Part shown: in pieces, positions 28,281 through 37,249 of the stretch | Layout: each line of letters opens with the position of its first letter | How positions within the stretch are numbered: position 1 is the stretch's first letter | Assembly: GCF_024506395.1 (NCBI RefSeq) | Contig: NZ_JANIBO010000001.1 | Span: 806,001 to 870,000 of the forward strand | Origin: Cetobacterium sp. NK01 | GTDB lineage: Bacteria; Fusobacteriota; Fusobacteriia; Fusobacteriales; Fusobacteriaceae | DNA: 64,000 nt | Reading direction: 5' to 3' | The notes under the pieces: model-generated | What the model was told of the DNA's origin: nothing | What the model saw: only the letters and a program-made list of their open reading frames with translations | Database searches by the model: none | Translations under genes and position numbers: made by a program

Positions 28281-28748
28281 TTAAATCGCACCCTGTAATC
28301 TTAATACCCCTTGAGCTATTAAAGCACAAGCAAAGAAAATTGTTGTAAATACAACTAATGCTATTATAACAATTTTCCAAGACATAGCTTTTAATTGTTC
28401 AATTTTATCTCCCACCGAAATACCTGCAAATGCAAGTAATGGCGTACATAAAGGCATAAATTCAACTGTTCCAATTTGTGGAGCAAAGAATTTTGAAATT
28501 GATAATGCTGGAATACTAACTATCATTCCTACTATTGTTGATAATGCATATGCTGGTAATGGAAACTTAGGAAAAGCTTCCTTAACAGCAAAACATCCTA
28601 ATGCTAAAATTATTATTAAAAACATTCCTGGAATAGCTCCTATAAATTGTTTCTGTAAGCCAATTGCTTGTCCTGCTAAAACTATAATTCCAGTCATTGA
28701 CATAAGTATAAAGTATAATACATATTTTTTTATATCTAAACTACGCAT
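28281..28748 (-). CDS. Small multi-pass membrane protein paired with a DUF3100 protein
   Basis: A 155-residue protein with about four to five hydrophobic helices (near 10-28, 38-55, 66-85, 98-112 and 125-147) and short polar loops. I do not recognise a family beyond its partnership with the DUF3100 gene immediately before it. The start overlaps the end of that gene by eight bases, so the two are likely made in fixed ratio and form one complex. A transporter subunit is the simplest reading, with the M20 enzyme as its cytoplasmic partner. Substrate unknown. Confidence 0.72.
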   Translation of the reverse strand: MRSLDIKKYVLYFILMSMTGIIVLAGQAIGLQKQFIGAIPGMFLIIILALGCFAVKEAFPKFPLPAYALSTIVGMIVSIPALSISKFFAPQIGTVEFMPLCTPLLAFAGISVGDKIEQLKAMSWKIVIIALVVFTTIFFACALIAQGVLRLQGAI

Positions 28749-29550
28749 GTTGTTTCACTTCCTTTTTTAAAAACTTTGGAGATAATTTTTTATAATACCA
28801 CTCTGTAAATGGTAATGATATAAATACAAGAATATTTACTCCTGTTAATCCTGATAGCATATTACTCGTTGACGCATATGCAAAAACTTGATCTGCATAT
28901 TGAGGTCCAACTACTTCTGCTAAAGATGAAGCTGCTGCCGTCATCATACTTCCGCTTCCTACTCCACAAGCCATTCCTAAAGCTAATGGATGAATTCCTG
29001 TGTATATTGCTAATGAGCCTAATACTCCAAAATATATAGTTCCTACTATTGTTCCTGCTAAATAAACTCCTAATACCCCACTTCCTTCTAAAGATGAAAT
29101 TCCATATTTCTCTCCAATTACTCCTAAAGAAGCTTCTCTACTTATACTTGATCCTGCTCCAATAGCCTCTCTTGTTAATCCTAATTTAAGAGCTAAAGGT
29201 ACTGCTACAAGTGGAGCCAAAACATGCCCAAACTCTTGTGCTAAAAATGCAGGTCCTGCCTGAATAATTTTATCTAAATTAGGTCCTACAAAAGTTCCTA
29301 ATTTTATCCCTAACATTAAAAGAATTAGCATAACCATATCACTAGCTATTTTCATCTCTTTTTCACCGATGATATCTCTTAATTTTTTAATTTTTTTCCC
29401 TAATAAATCTGGTGTTAATATCATTCCAATAATTACCGCAAATAACATTGGGAATAAAGCAACTTTCCCTAATTGAATTTTTCCAACTTTTTCACATACT
29501 AGTGAAATAATTGTTACAACTAAAAATACATTAATTGTGTTTTTGTTCAT
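28741..29550 (-). CDS. DUF3100-family membrane protein, putative transporter
   Basis: About 269 residues with roughly eight to nine membrane segments. The Gly/Ser-rich stretches SSISREASLGVIGEKYG and MACGVGSGSMMTAAASSLAEVVG in the middle resemble discontinuous transporter helices of sodium-coupled carriers. I assign DUF3100 from the overall pattern. The ATG at 29550 is chosen; a GTG at 29559 in frame is possible because AAGGAAGAG precedes both. A good promoter lies upstream, and it heads the operon with the 155-residue protein and the M20 amidohydrolase. Confidence 0.72.
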   Translation of the reverse strand: MNKNTINVFLVVTIISLVCEKVGKIQLGKVALFPMLFAVIIGMILTPDLLGKKIKKLRDIIGEKEMKIASDMVMLILLMLGIKLGTFVGPNLDKIIQAGPAFLAQEFGHVLAPLVAVPLALKLGLTREAIGAGSSISREASLGVIGEKYGISSLEGSGVLGVYLAGTIVGTIYFGVLGSLAIYTGIHPLALGMACGVGSGSMMTAAASSLAEVVGPQYADQVFAYASTSNMLSGLTGVNILVFISLPFTEWYYKKLSPKFLKKEVKQHA

Positions 29551-29592
29551 AGTACTCACTCTTCCTTAATTTATTTTTTATATACTACCTAA

Positions 29593-29618
29593 AAGGACAA
29601 TGTCTTAAATAGGTCCTT
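29593..29618. promoter_or_regulatory. Inverted repeat in the leader of the DUF3100 operon
   Basis: AAGGAC (29593-29598) and GTCCTT (29613-29618) are perfect inverted hexamers separated by 14 bases. They lie just after the predicted start of transcription and are a candidate binding site for the regulator encoded next door. Confidence 0.5.
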
Positions 29619-29632
29619 ATTTTATATTTAAA

Positions 29633-29661
29633 ATAATACTATTTTTTTAATATTATGTCAA
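29633..29661 (-). promoter_or_regulatory. Promoter of the DUF3100-M20 operon
   Basis: TTGACA (29661-29656), a 17-base spacer and TATTAT (29638-29633) on the minus strand. Confidence 0.78.
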
Positions 29662-29735
29662 GATTTTTTTCGTATTTTTCAGTTATTTTTAAATTGTAAT
29701 GTTCTGTTTCAATACTTATTTTGGTTTTTTTAAAA

Positions 29736-29773
29736 TAAAAAAAAGATGAAAAATTATTTTCTCATCTTTTTTT
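29736..29773 (-). terminator. Intrinsic terminator after the regulator gene
   Basis: AAAAAAGATGA/TCATCTTTTTT-type stem around 29742-29769 with A and T runs on both sides, so it can work in both directions. It follows the stop at 29777. Confidence 0.85.
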
Positions 29774-29776
29774 ATT

Positions 29777-31063
29777 TCAAAACTTAAATTTTATTACTCT
29801 CCTTGGGCGACCAGCTGAAGAACAAACTTCATACTCTATTATTTCAGCATACCCATTTCCTATAATAGGCTTTACTATTCTATTAACACTTCTTTCTGTT
29901 ATATCTAACAGTTCAGAAAGTTCTTTACTTGTAAACTCTCTTTTGCTTAAACTTTCTTGTAAAGCTCTTATTTTTGATAAATATTTTGGGGTAATTCCAA
30001 TTTTTTTAGCCTCTTTTTCAAAAGTATTACTTATTTTAGTAGAGTAATCAAACCTATTTTTCTTATATAATGGTCCTCTTATTTTATTATCAGAAAAAAG
30101 ATACGCTTCTCCTTTATCATTTAGAATACTTATATTTAAAGCTTTTTTTGCATTAGCTGTTGCATCTTGGATATTTTCTGCATAGCCAATTCCAATCGCA
30201 ACTTTCCCACCTAAAATATAAATTTCATTTAACAGCTTTAAAAAATTTAGCTCACTATCTTTAGTTTCTAAAATTTTTTGAGTTGTAAAAAATATATACT
30301 CATTCTCTGTTAACTCTTGATAATTTCCATGAATTTCTTTAGAATATTTTAAAAAAATTTGATTAAGCTTCATCTTAAAAGAGATTTTATCATAATCACT
30401 TTCATCCTTTTTTATTTTTTTTACAACTTTTATTATCTTTATTCCAATTCTATTTTTAGAATTTTCATTAATTTTTATATCTTTTAATAAAACTTTCATT
30501 TGATTAGTTATTTCATTTTTTGTTGATTGTAATCTATAAACTGGTTTATTTTTACTTTTAAAATAATCATAAACATATCCAAAAGCAGTTAATACACAAT
30601 GAACATTTCCTTTTGATAGATTTTTAATATGCTCATCTAAAAAATCTAACTCTGTTTTATCTTCTTGATATTCTTGAACATCAACCCCTCTTAGTCTTAT
30701 TCCAAACTCATCTAAAGTATCAAACAGAACTTTTTTTTCTACAATATCAAATCCTATCTTTAAACTAAATAAACTCTCATAATCTTCTCTTACTTCCCAC
30801 AAAGCTTTTAAAATACTTCCTGCTTCTCTATTAGAATAAACCATTGGTACTTCAAGACCTAATTTACTAACAAGTTCCGAATGAACTCCTACTCCTGTAG
30901 AAAAAATACCATCTACTTTCCCCTTTAGTTCCATTAAACTTTCTAAAGAATCGCCAAGCTGCTTTATCTCATATGATAAAAATATAATTTGAGAATATTG
31001 CGATTCCAATGTTCTTAAAATTTTTTTTACTGAATCTGGATAACCGACAATAGCAATTTTCAT
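29777..31063 (-). CDS. Multi-domain transcriptional regulator with a cyclase-like middle domain
   Basis: A 428-residue protein I cannot name. The N-terminal third (1-190) starts KIAIVGYPDSVKKILRTL and reads like a periplasmic-binding or PrpR-N-like sensor fold (GKVDGIFSTGVGVHSELV, VHCVLTAFGYVYDYF). The middle (about 205-320) contains GGKVAIGIGYAENIQDATAN followed by AKKALN, the kind of sequence seen in GTP cyclohydrolase III and degenerate GGDEF domains. The C-terminus (about 355-428) is a winged helix (FTSKELSELLDITERSVNRIVKP) ending in GRPRRVIKF. It lies next to the DUF3100-M20 operon and probably controls it. GGGGAG precedes the ATG; the gap from the upstream gene is 27 bases. Confidence 0.7.
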   Translation of the reverse strand: MKIAIVGYPDSVKKILRTLESQYSQIIFLSYEIKQLGDSLESLMELKGKVDGIFSTGVGVHSELVSKLGLEVPMVYSNREAGSILKALWEVREDYESLFSLKIGFDIVEKKVLFDTLDEFGIRLRGVDVQEYQEDKTELDFLDEHIKNLSKGNVHCVLTAFGYVYDYFKSKNKPVYRLQSTKNEITNQMKVLLKDIKINENSKNRIGIKIIKVVKKIKKDESDYDKISFKMKLNQIFLKYSKEIHGNYQELTENEYIFFTTQKILETKDSELNFLKLLNEIYILGGKVAIGIGYAENIQDATANAKKALNISILNDKGEAYLFSDNKIRGPLYKKNRFDYSTKISNTFEKEAKKIGITPKYLSKIRALQESLSKREFTSKELSELLDITERSVNRIVKPIIGNGYAEIIEYEVCSSAGRPRRVIKFKF

Positions 31064-31090
31064 TTACTACTCTCCCCTAAATAAATTTTT

Positions 31091-31510
31091 TTATTTTCCA
31101 CAACATTTTTTATATTTTTTTCCTGAACCACAGATACATGGATCGTTTCTTCCTATTTTCTCTTCTTTGACTATAGTACCATGAAGAGGTAAGCATCCAT
31201 AATAAAACCACTGATCATTCACTTTTATAAACTTACTTTTTTCATGATGGATAGTTTCTTTTCCTTTTTCTTTGTAAAATGCTTTAAACTCTACAATTCC
31301 CTCTATATCATTTTCAGTTCCTTTTTCAGTTGATATAATTTCAAGACCTAACCATTCTGAATTTAGTGCCCATTTTCTAGTTTCTTCAATATCCATATTT
31401 TCTTTTGTTTCTATATAATGAGTTTCTACTATAAATTCTATATCCCCATTTTCAAAGGCATTATACCTTGCTTTCATTAGCTCTTCAGCAGTTTTAAAAT
31501 TATTTATCAT
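31091..31510 (-). CDS. YchJ-family protein with C-terminal SEC-C zinc motif
   Basis: A 139-residue protein with an NTF2-like YchJ domain ([23 protein letters not shown], ending [10 protein letters not shown]) and a C-terminal SEC-C motif, [20 protein letters not shown], whose Cys residues bind zinc. The same motif ends SecA, and YchJ proteins are uncharacterised. The frame opens with a TTG at 31519; the ATG at 31510 has GGAG ten bases upstream. It overlaps the preceding membrane-protein gene by 11 bases. Function is unknown. Confidence 0.82.
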   Translation of the reverse strand: MINNFKTAEELMKARYNAFENGDIEFIVETHYIETKENMDIEETRKWALNSEWLGLEIISTEKGTENDIEGIVEFKAFYKEKGKETIHHEKSKFIKVNDQWFYYGCLPLHGTIVKEEKIGRNDPCICGSGKKYKKCCGK

Positions 31511-31892
31511 CTTGTTCAAGCTCCTCTTTTTTCTTTAATCCCTCTAATTCTTTCTCCATTTTTTTCACTTTTTTATAAATTTCATTTATCCTGAACTCTA
31601 AAGAGTTTAAAATCCAAAATTGAAAATGACTAGCTTTTTGTGATTCGTAAAACATCCAAATTAATTTAATTACACTAAATAAAATAGCCACTTGTACTGC
31701 CAAAGCTGGAGTTATTCTATTAAAAACCCCACCTAACAATAATAATGTTGCTATTATAACTATCAATAATGTATTTACTATTTTATTTTGTTTACTATTA
31801 GAACCACCTATTTGACCAACAATATTTCTAATTCTTTCCTTTTCTTTTTGAAATTCTTGTAACTCTTCTCTTAGTTGCTCTTCCCCTCTCAA
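31500..31892 (-). CDS. Small membrane protein with flanking coiled coils, TTG start
   Basis: A 130-residue protein with no family I recognise. A charged N-terminal helix ([19 protein letters not shown]) precedes two membrane segments (about 42-58 and 64-82), and a long charged coiled coil follows ([21 protein letters not shown]), ending in an acidic tail. No ATG or GTG precedes this region; a TTG at 31892 sits eight bases after GGAGG, so it is the start. It lies between nadE and the YchJ gene with tight spacing, so it belongs to the long minus-strand operon. Confidence 0.65.
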   Translation of the reverse strand: MRGEEQLREELQEFQKEKERIRNIVGQIGGSNSKQNKIVNTLLIVIIATLLLLGGVFNRITPALAVQVAILFSVIKLIWMFYESQKASHFQFWILNSLEFRINEIYKKVKKMEKELEGLKKKEELEQDDK

Positions 31893-31911
31893 ATTTGATC
31901 CTCCTTATTTT

Positions 31912-32736
31912 TTATACTCCCCAATCTCTAGGATATCTAAACTCTCTCCCTATAGTTCTTGTTGACACCTTTGCTATTAAAGGAAGTTTTCTTTTATATT
32001 GAGACATTTTAATTTTCCAAATAACTTTATTTACTACTTCTTCTGGATAACCCATTTTTATAATATTTTCTTTTTTTTCTCTCTCATCTATTAATAAAAA
32101 TAAAATCTCATCTGCTAATTTATATGAAAATCCTAATTCACTTTCATCAGTTTGACCTTCCCATAAGTCAGCACTTGGTTTTTTGTCAATTAGTGCTTGA
32201 GGAACACCTAAATGTTTTGATAGTTCCCAAATTTGTGTTTTATATAAATCTCCTATCGCGTTAATTGCGGAAGCAGCATCTCCAAATTGAGTGCTGTATC
32301 CTAATAGCATTTCAGTTTTATTTGATGTTCCTAATACCAAAGCTTTTTCTTTAGCAGAATAGTCAAATAAGATACACATTCTTTCTCTGGCCATTCTATT
32401 TCCTTTTCTTAATCCATCCATATCTGGATTCATTTGAAAATACGGCTCTACCATTGGAGTTATCTCTATAACTTTTGATTTTATTCCCAAATCTTTTACA
32501 ACTAATTCAGCATGTTCTACACTTTCTTTACTAGAAGATTTATAAGGCATTAATATACCTAAAACATTTTCAGATCCAAAAGCTTTCGCTGCTAAATAAG
32601 CTACCAATGCTGAATCTATTCCTCCAGAAAGTCCAAGAACTACTTTTGTAAATCCAACTTTATTAGCCTCTTCCTTTAAAAAATTTACTAATATTTTTTC
32701 AACTAAATTTAAATCTAAATTCAATTTACAACTCAT
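31912..32736 (-). CDS. nadE: NH3-dependent NAD+ synthetase
   Basis: A 274-residue enzyme that amidates nicotinic acid adenine dinucleotide with ATP and ammonia. The PP-loop motif is [20 protein letters not shown] (near residue 31). The substrate and dimer motifs [20 protein letters not shown] and [20 protein letters not shown] follow. There is no N-terminal nitrilase-type glutaminase domain, so it uses ammonia directly. AGGAG precedes the ATG; it follows the rbgA-like gene by nine bases. Confidence 0.95.
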   Translation of the reverse strand: MSCKLNLDLNLVEKILVNFLKEEANKVGFTKVVLGLSGGIDSALVAYLAAKAFGSENVLGILMPYKSSSKESVEHAELVVKDLGIKSKVIEITPMVEPYFQMNPDMDGLRKGNRMARERMCILFDYSAKEKALVLGTSNKTEMLLGYSTQFGDAASAINAIGDLYKTQIWELSKHLGVPQALIDKKPSADLWEGQTDESELGFSYKLADEILFLLIDEREKKENIIKMGYPEEVVNKVIWKIKMSQYKRKLPLIAKVSTRTIGREFRYPRDWGV

Positions 32737-32745
32737 TTTTTTCTC

Positions 32746-33642
32746 CTACTTGTATAAGTTTTTTATTTCTTCAGCTATATCCATATCTAAGCCAAATTTT
32801 CCTAACTTACAAGCTCTATAATCTCTTAAAAGTGTATACGTAGCTTGTTGTACATTTAAATTTCCACCTTTTTGTAACATGTTCATTCTAAGAGCTATTG
32901 ATTCTATTATTGCTCCACTTACTTGATCAAAGTCTTCTTCTAAAAGCTTATATTTTTCTTTTAAAACATTCTTTTTTCCCATTTTTAACATTTTTTCAAT
33001 TAAAACACAAGCTACTTCATCTATTGGAAGAATCTCATCTCTTATTGCACCAGTTATTGCCAAATTATAACCAACTTCTTGATTTTCAAATTTTGGCCAT
33101 AAAATACCCGGAGTATCTAGTAACTCTAATCCTTCTTTTATTCTAATCCATTGTTTTCCTCTTGTAAATCCAGGTTTATTTCCAACACCAGCACTATTTT
33201 TACCAACGATTCTATTTATTAATCTTGATTTTCCAACATTTGGAATCCCTGCCACCATAAGTCTGGTATTTACTTTTCTTAAACCTTTTTTCATTAACTT
33301 TTCTTTTTTCTCTTTTGAAACTTTATCTATGATTGTGTAAAGAGTCTTTATATTAAAACCTGTTTCAGCTGATAATTCTAAAACTTCATCTGCAAAATTA
33401 TTCTCTTTAAAGAATTTTTTCCAAAAATTAATTTCTTCTTTTGTAACTAAGTCAGATTTATTTATTACAATTACTCTTTTTTTATTTTTTGCAAAACCAG
33501 CTATATCAGGGTTTTTACTTGATAAAGGAATTCTTGCATCTACAACCTCTAGAACAATATCTATTAATGGCATATTCTCCTTAATTAAATCCTTTGTTTT
33601 TTTCATATGCCCTGGATACCAGTTAATTTTTGTCATCGACAT
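32746..33642 (-). CDS. rbgA: Ribosome biogenesis GTPase A (YlqF)
   Basis: A 298-residue circularly permuted GTPase that helps late assembly of the 50S subunit. The N-terminus INWYPGHMKKTKDLIKENM is diagnostic. G motifs run in permuted order: NKSD (near residue 58), then GIPNVGKSRLINRI (near 130), then LLDTPGILWPKF. The C-terminal helical domain binds rRNA. The ATG at 33642 is preceded by GAGGTGAG. Confidence 0.95.
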   Translation of the reverse strand: MSMTKINWYPGHMKKTKDLIKENMPLIDIVLEVVDARIPLSSKNPDIAGFAKNKKRVIVINKSDLVTKEEINFWKKFFKENNFADEVLELSAETGFNIKTLYTIIDKVSKEKKEKLMKKGLRKVNTRLMVAGIPNVGKSRLINRIVGKNSAGVGNKPGFTRGKQWIRIKEGLELLDTPGILWPKFENQEVGYNLAITGAIRDEILPIDEVACVLIEKMLKMGKKNVLKEKYKLLEEDFDQVSGAIIESIALRMNMLQKGGNLNVQQATYTLLRDYRACKLGKFGLDMDIAEEIKNLYK

Positions 33643-33654
33643 TTTTACTCACCT

Positions 33655-34320
33655 CTATTTTTCATTACCCTTTATTAAAAGAACAATCTCTCCCTTTATT
33701 GGATTTTTCTCTAATTTTTCTATTAATTCAGTTGTTGTCCCTCTTAAAATCTCTTCATATATTTTTGTTATTTCTCTAACTATCACTACTTCTCTAATCC
33801 CTATAAATGTTTCAATATCTCTTAGAGTCTTTTCTATTCTATGAGGAGATTCAAAAATAACTATAGTTCTTTCCTCTGTAGCTAAAGATTTTAAAAGAGT
33901 CTGTCTACCTTTTTTCTTTGGCAAAAAACCTTCAAAACAAAATCTTCTTGTTGATATTCCTGCTACTGATGCTGCCGCCGTCATCGCACTTGGTCCAGGA
34001 ATAGGTATAACTTTTATACCCCTTTTTAAAGCTTCATCCACTACTTCAAATCCTGGATCTGATATGCAAGGTGTCCCCGCATCTGTTACTAATGCAATTT
34101 TATTTCCATTCTCTAGCATATTTGCTATATTTGATACTTGATGCATTTTTGTATGTTCATCATATCTATAAACTATTTTTTCAATTCCTAAATGGTTTAA
34201 CAACTTTTTTGTTACTCTTGTATCTTCTGCAAAAACAAAATCTACCTCTTCAAAAGTTTTTATAGCTCTTAAAGTTATATCATCTAAATTCCCTATGGGA
34301 GTTGCTACTATATAAAGCAT
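33655..34320 (-). CDS. rsmI: 16S rRNA 2'-O-ribose C1402 methyltransferase
   Basis: A 221-residue SAM-dependent enzyme that methylates the ribose of C1402 in the 30S decoding centre. It shows LYIVATPIGNLDDITLRAI at the N-terminus, FAEDTRVTKKLL, LVTDAGTPCISDPGFEVV and IPGPSAMTAAASVAG. It has the tetrapyrrole-methylase fold and normal length. TGAGG lies upstream of the ATG at 34320. Confidence 0.95.
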   Translation of the reverse strand: MLYIVATPIGNLDDITLRAIKTFEEVDFVFAEDTRVTKKLLNHLGIEKIVYRYDEHTKMHQVSNIANMLENGNKIALVTDAGTPCISDPGFEVVDEALKRGIKVIPIPGPSAMTAAASVAGISTRRFCFEGFLPKKKGRQTLLKSLATEERTIVIFESPHRIEKTLRDIETFIGIREVVIVREITKIYEEILRGTTTELIEKLEKNPIKGEIVLLIKGNEK

Positions 34321-34338
34321 TTTTTACCTCATTTCCCT

Positions 34339-35616
34339 CTATTTTTTCTGTAAAAGTTTATTCATTTCTTCAACAGCTTTATCTAATTGAATATCACCCT
34401 TTGATATTATTTTTTTAGCTTCTTCTTCGCCTTTTACCTCTTTTATAATTTCATTTCTATTCTCTTTTGTTTCATCTTCATTTACATTAGTTACAAAACC
34501 ATTAAAAAATAAAAAGTCATCTTTTTCTTCTACTAATATATCAGGCTCAATTCCTTTTCCATGAATAGAAACTCCGCTTGGAGTATAATATTTTGCTATA
34601 GTAAGCTTTATTCCATCACCATCAGGTAAAGGTAACAATGTTTGAACACTTCCTTTTCCAAATGATTTTTCTCCAATTAAAACTCCTCTTTTATAATCTT
34701 TAATTGCTCCAGAAACAATTTCAGAAGCAGATGCACTACCTTCATTTATTAAAACTATAAGTGGAAAATCCCCAAAATATTTACCTTCTCTATATGCTAT
34801 TTCTTCCTCTCCTGTTTTTCCTTTTGTACTTACTATTTTTCCTTCTGGGATAAACATAGATGAAATTTTTACTGCTTGCCCTAGAGATCCTCCTGGATTA
34901 CTTCTTAAATCAAGAATTATTCCTTTAGCTCCTTTTTTTAATAAACTTTCTAGATCTTTTCTTACGTCTTTATAAACATCTTCTCCAAATTGAGTTAACC
35001 TTAAATATCCTATGTCTTTTCCAATCATTTTACTTTTTACATATTTTAATTGAATAATCGATCTTTTTAATTCAACATCTTTGGTTTCTTTTGCTTCTTC
35101 TCTATAAACCGTAAGTTTTACAGATGTTCCTGGTTCACCTTTTAATTTTTTTACACTTTGCTCACTAGTTAACTTGTATGTACTTTCCCCATCTATTGCT
35201 ATAATCTTGTCCTTAGCTCTTATTCCTGCCAAATATGCTGGAGTATCTTCTATAGGTGACACTACTATTAAAGGTTCATCTGATTTTTTTTGAATAACCA
35301 TTCCTACTCCAGCATATTTACCTTCAATATCCTCTTTGAAGCTTTCCAATTCTTCTTTTGTAAAATAATTAGAGTGAGGGTCATCTAAAGATTCCATCAT
35401 TCCTTTTAATGCACCTTGCATAAGAGTCGTATTTGTTGGATCTTTTTCAGTTCCTACATGATTTTCTTTTATAATGTTCATAATATCTGAAAGTTCTTTT
35501 AACTCTTTTATATTTGAAATAAATCCATTATCAACAGAATACGACGGCACTGTGTTTGCAATCATAACTCCTGATAAAAGTAGTGCTACTCCAGTATTTC
35601 TCAACAGTTTTATCAT
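34339..35616 (-). CDS. Carboxy-terminal processing protease (S41 family, PDZ domain)
   Basis: A 425-residue exported serine protease. It has a signal peptide (LLRNTGVALLLSGVMIANTV), a helical N-terminal region, a PDZ domain (about 95-175, PLIVVSPIEDTPAYLAGI and KIIAIDGEST) and the S41 catalytic domain. There the Ser lies in NEGSASASEIVSGAIKDY and the Lys in GEKSFGKGSVQTLL, forming the Ser-Lys dyad. CtpA-like proteases trim or degrade envelope proteins. The start overlaps the stop of the tlyA-like gene by four bases (ATGA). Confidence 0.92.
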   Translation of the reverse strand: MIKLLRNTGVALLLSGVMIANTVPSYSVDNGFISNIKELKELSDIMNIIKENHVGTEKDPTNTTLMQGALKGMMESLDDPHSNYFTKEELESFKEDIEGKYAGVGMVIQKKSDEPLIVVSPIEDTPAYLAGIRAKDKIIAIDGESTYKLTSEQSVKKLKGEPGTSVKLTVYREEAKETKDVELKRSIIQLKYVKSKMIGKDIGYLRLTQFGEDVYKDVRKDLESLLKKGAKGIILDLRSNPGGSLGQAVKISSMFIPEGKIVSTKGKTGEEEIAYREGKYFGDFPLIVLINEGSASASEIVSGAIKDYKRGVLIGEKSFGKGSVQTLLPLPDGDGIKLTIAKYYTPSGVSIHGKGIEPDILVEEKDDFLFFNGFVTNVNEDETKENRNEIIKEVKGEEEAKKIISKGDIQLDKAVEEMNKLLQKK

Positions 35617-36419
35617 ATGGCTCCTCCCAAGTTTTTTCCTTGTTTTACAACTGATTCTACGTTGATGTGAGACTCCTCTTCTCCAATCTCAAATAAAGAT
35701 ATATATTCAATATTTCCTTTTGTTCCCGTTATTGGTGAAAAATCTAATGATTTCAATCTAAGACCTGATTTTTTAGCTTCCTCTATTACCATTTCTATTG
35801 CCATTATATGTTTCTTACTATCTTTTACTATTCCACCCTTTTCAATATTTTCTTTTCCTACTTCAAATTGTGGTTTTATTAGTGCCATTAACTTTGTTTC
35901 TTCTTTAAAAAATTTTATTAAGTGCTCTATAACTTTAGTTATAGATATAAAAGAAACATCCATAACTATGTAATCAACCTTTTCATTATTTAAATTATTT
36001 AGTGTTAAATCTTTTATATGAGTATTCTCTAATGATTTTACTCTAGAATCATTTCTTAATTTCCAATCTAATTGATTAGTTCCCACATCTACTGCATAAA
36101 CAAAAGCAGCTCCATTTTGTAAAGAACAATCTGTAAAACCACCTGTTGAAGATCCTACATCAAGTACTATCTTATCTTGTAAATTTAAATTAAAAACATT
36201 AATAGCTTTTTCTAATTTTAGTCCTCCACGACTAACATATTTACAAGCATCACCTTTTACTCTTATTATAGGTTCTTCATCTATTTTTATAGATGTTCCT
36301 GGTTTATCTATTTTTTTTTCATTTATTATAACTAATCCAGCCATAATAGCTCTTTTTGCTTTTTCTCTAGTTTCGTAAAATCCTTTTTCAACTAGTAGAA
36401 CATCTACTCTTTCTTTCAT
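35613..36419 (-). CDS. TlyA-family RNA ribose methyltransferase
   Basis: A 268-residue protein with an N-terminal S4 RNA-binding domain (RVDVLLVEKGFYETREKAKRA and SRGGLKLEKA) and an FtsJ-like Rossmann methyltransferase domain with VLDVGSSTGGFTDCSLQNGA and YAVDVGTNQL. The catalytic K-D-K-E pattern is consistent with 2'-O-methylation of rRNA, as in TlyA. It is often called a hemolysin because of the Mycobacterium and Brachyspira homologues, but rRNA modification is the better-supported role. It abuts the HD-domain gene, sharing the base at 36419. Confidence 0.88.
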   Translation of the reverse strand: MKERVDVLLVEKGFYETREKAKRAIMAGLVIINEKKIDKPGTSIKIDEEPIIRVKGDACKYVSRGGLKLEKAINVFNLNLQDKIVLDVGSSTGGFTDCSLQNGAAFVYAVDVGTNQLDWKLRNDSRVKSLENTHIKDLTLNNLNNEKVDYIVMDVSFISITKVIEHLIKFFKEETKLMALIKPQFEVGKENIEKGGIVKDSKKHIMAIEMVIEEAKKSGLRLKSLDFSPITGTKGNIEYISLFEIGEEESHINVESVVKQGKNLGGAI

Positions 36420-37249
36420 TATTTTCCTTCCTTTTCAAAAATCTTATCATCCTCTAAATAATTTAATAGAGGATTTTCTAAAATAAGATTTTCAAATCCC
36501 AATCTATCAACTGCTTTTATTAATTTTTCAGTTTCTCTAACTCTTTTTGTAAAAAAATCATCTCCTATAGGAATCTTCTTTTTACTTTTATAATATCCCA
36601 ACAATTGCTTTGTATTTTTTAATCTTAATTCATGCTTTGCTCTTTTTAATCGATCTTTTATAACTCCTGTTGTACAATTAAACTTTTTAGCTACTTCGTC
36701 TATATTCATTCCCTCACTCATTAGCTTTAAAATCTTATCTGCTCCAATAGGATTTATTCTATGATATTTTGCAGAATACATATCTGCTCTATGAACAATA
36801 TGAGCTTCTTTAGTGTTAGGTTGAATTTTTCCCCATTTACCATGATGTGATATAACAATGTGTGTTATATTCTTCTTTATTTTATCTACTATTTTTAAAT
36901 CTAAAACCTCTTCAATTTCTGATAAAACCCTTTCAGCTTCTTTGATGATATATTCAGGTTTTTTGATCATCATTTGAGAATGTGAAAGTTTTTCATCAGC
37001 CTTCCTTATACTTCCTTTGCTCAAATCATGAATAATTACTCCTACAACAATTGAAAAAAATTCAACCTTTTCTCTTGCTTCTCTTAAATCTCTATAATCT
37101 CTTCTTATCTCTTCAAAAGATATTTTTAAAACATCATATGTATGAGTTGTTACTTTAACCCCTTGATCATCATGATGATCTAAATCTAAAACCATCTCAT
37201 GGTTTAATAGAAGTTTTATAAACTTCAGTGCATTGCTATTTTTCGCCAT
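36419..37249 (-). CDS. HD-domain protein with internal helix-turn-helix
   Basis: A 276-residue protein. The N-terminal part carries HD-superfamily ligands: His and Asp in MVLDLDHHDDQ, HTYDVLK, VIIHDLSKGSI, SHSQMMI and VISHHGKWGK. So it is probably a metal-dependent phosphohydrolase. From about residue 190 there is a helix-turn-helix-like MNIDEVAKKFNCTTGVIKDRLKRAKHEL. The combination could be a nucleotide phosphatase with RNA or DNA contact. I cannot name the substrate. The in-frame TTG at 37264 is less likely than the ATG at 37249, which has GAGG nine bases upstream. It overlaps the end of dxs by 14 bases. Confidence 0.75.
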   Translation of the reverse strand: MAKNSNALKFIKLLLNHEMVLDLDHHDDQGVKVTTHTYDVLKISFEEIRRDYRDLREAREKVEFFSIVVGVIIHDLSKGSIRKADEKLSHSQMMIKKPEYIIKEAERVLSEIEEVLDLKIVDKIKKNITHIVISHHGKWGKIQPNTKEAHIVHRADMYSAKYHRINPIGADKILKLMSEGMNIDEVAKKFNCTTGVIKDRLKRAKHELRLKNTKQLLGYYKSKKKIPIGDDFFTKRVRETEKLIKAVDRLGFENLILENPLLNYLEDDKIFEKEGK

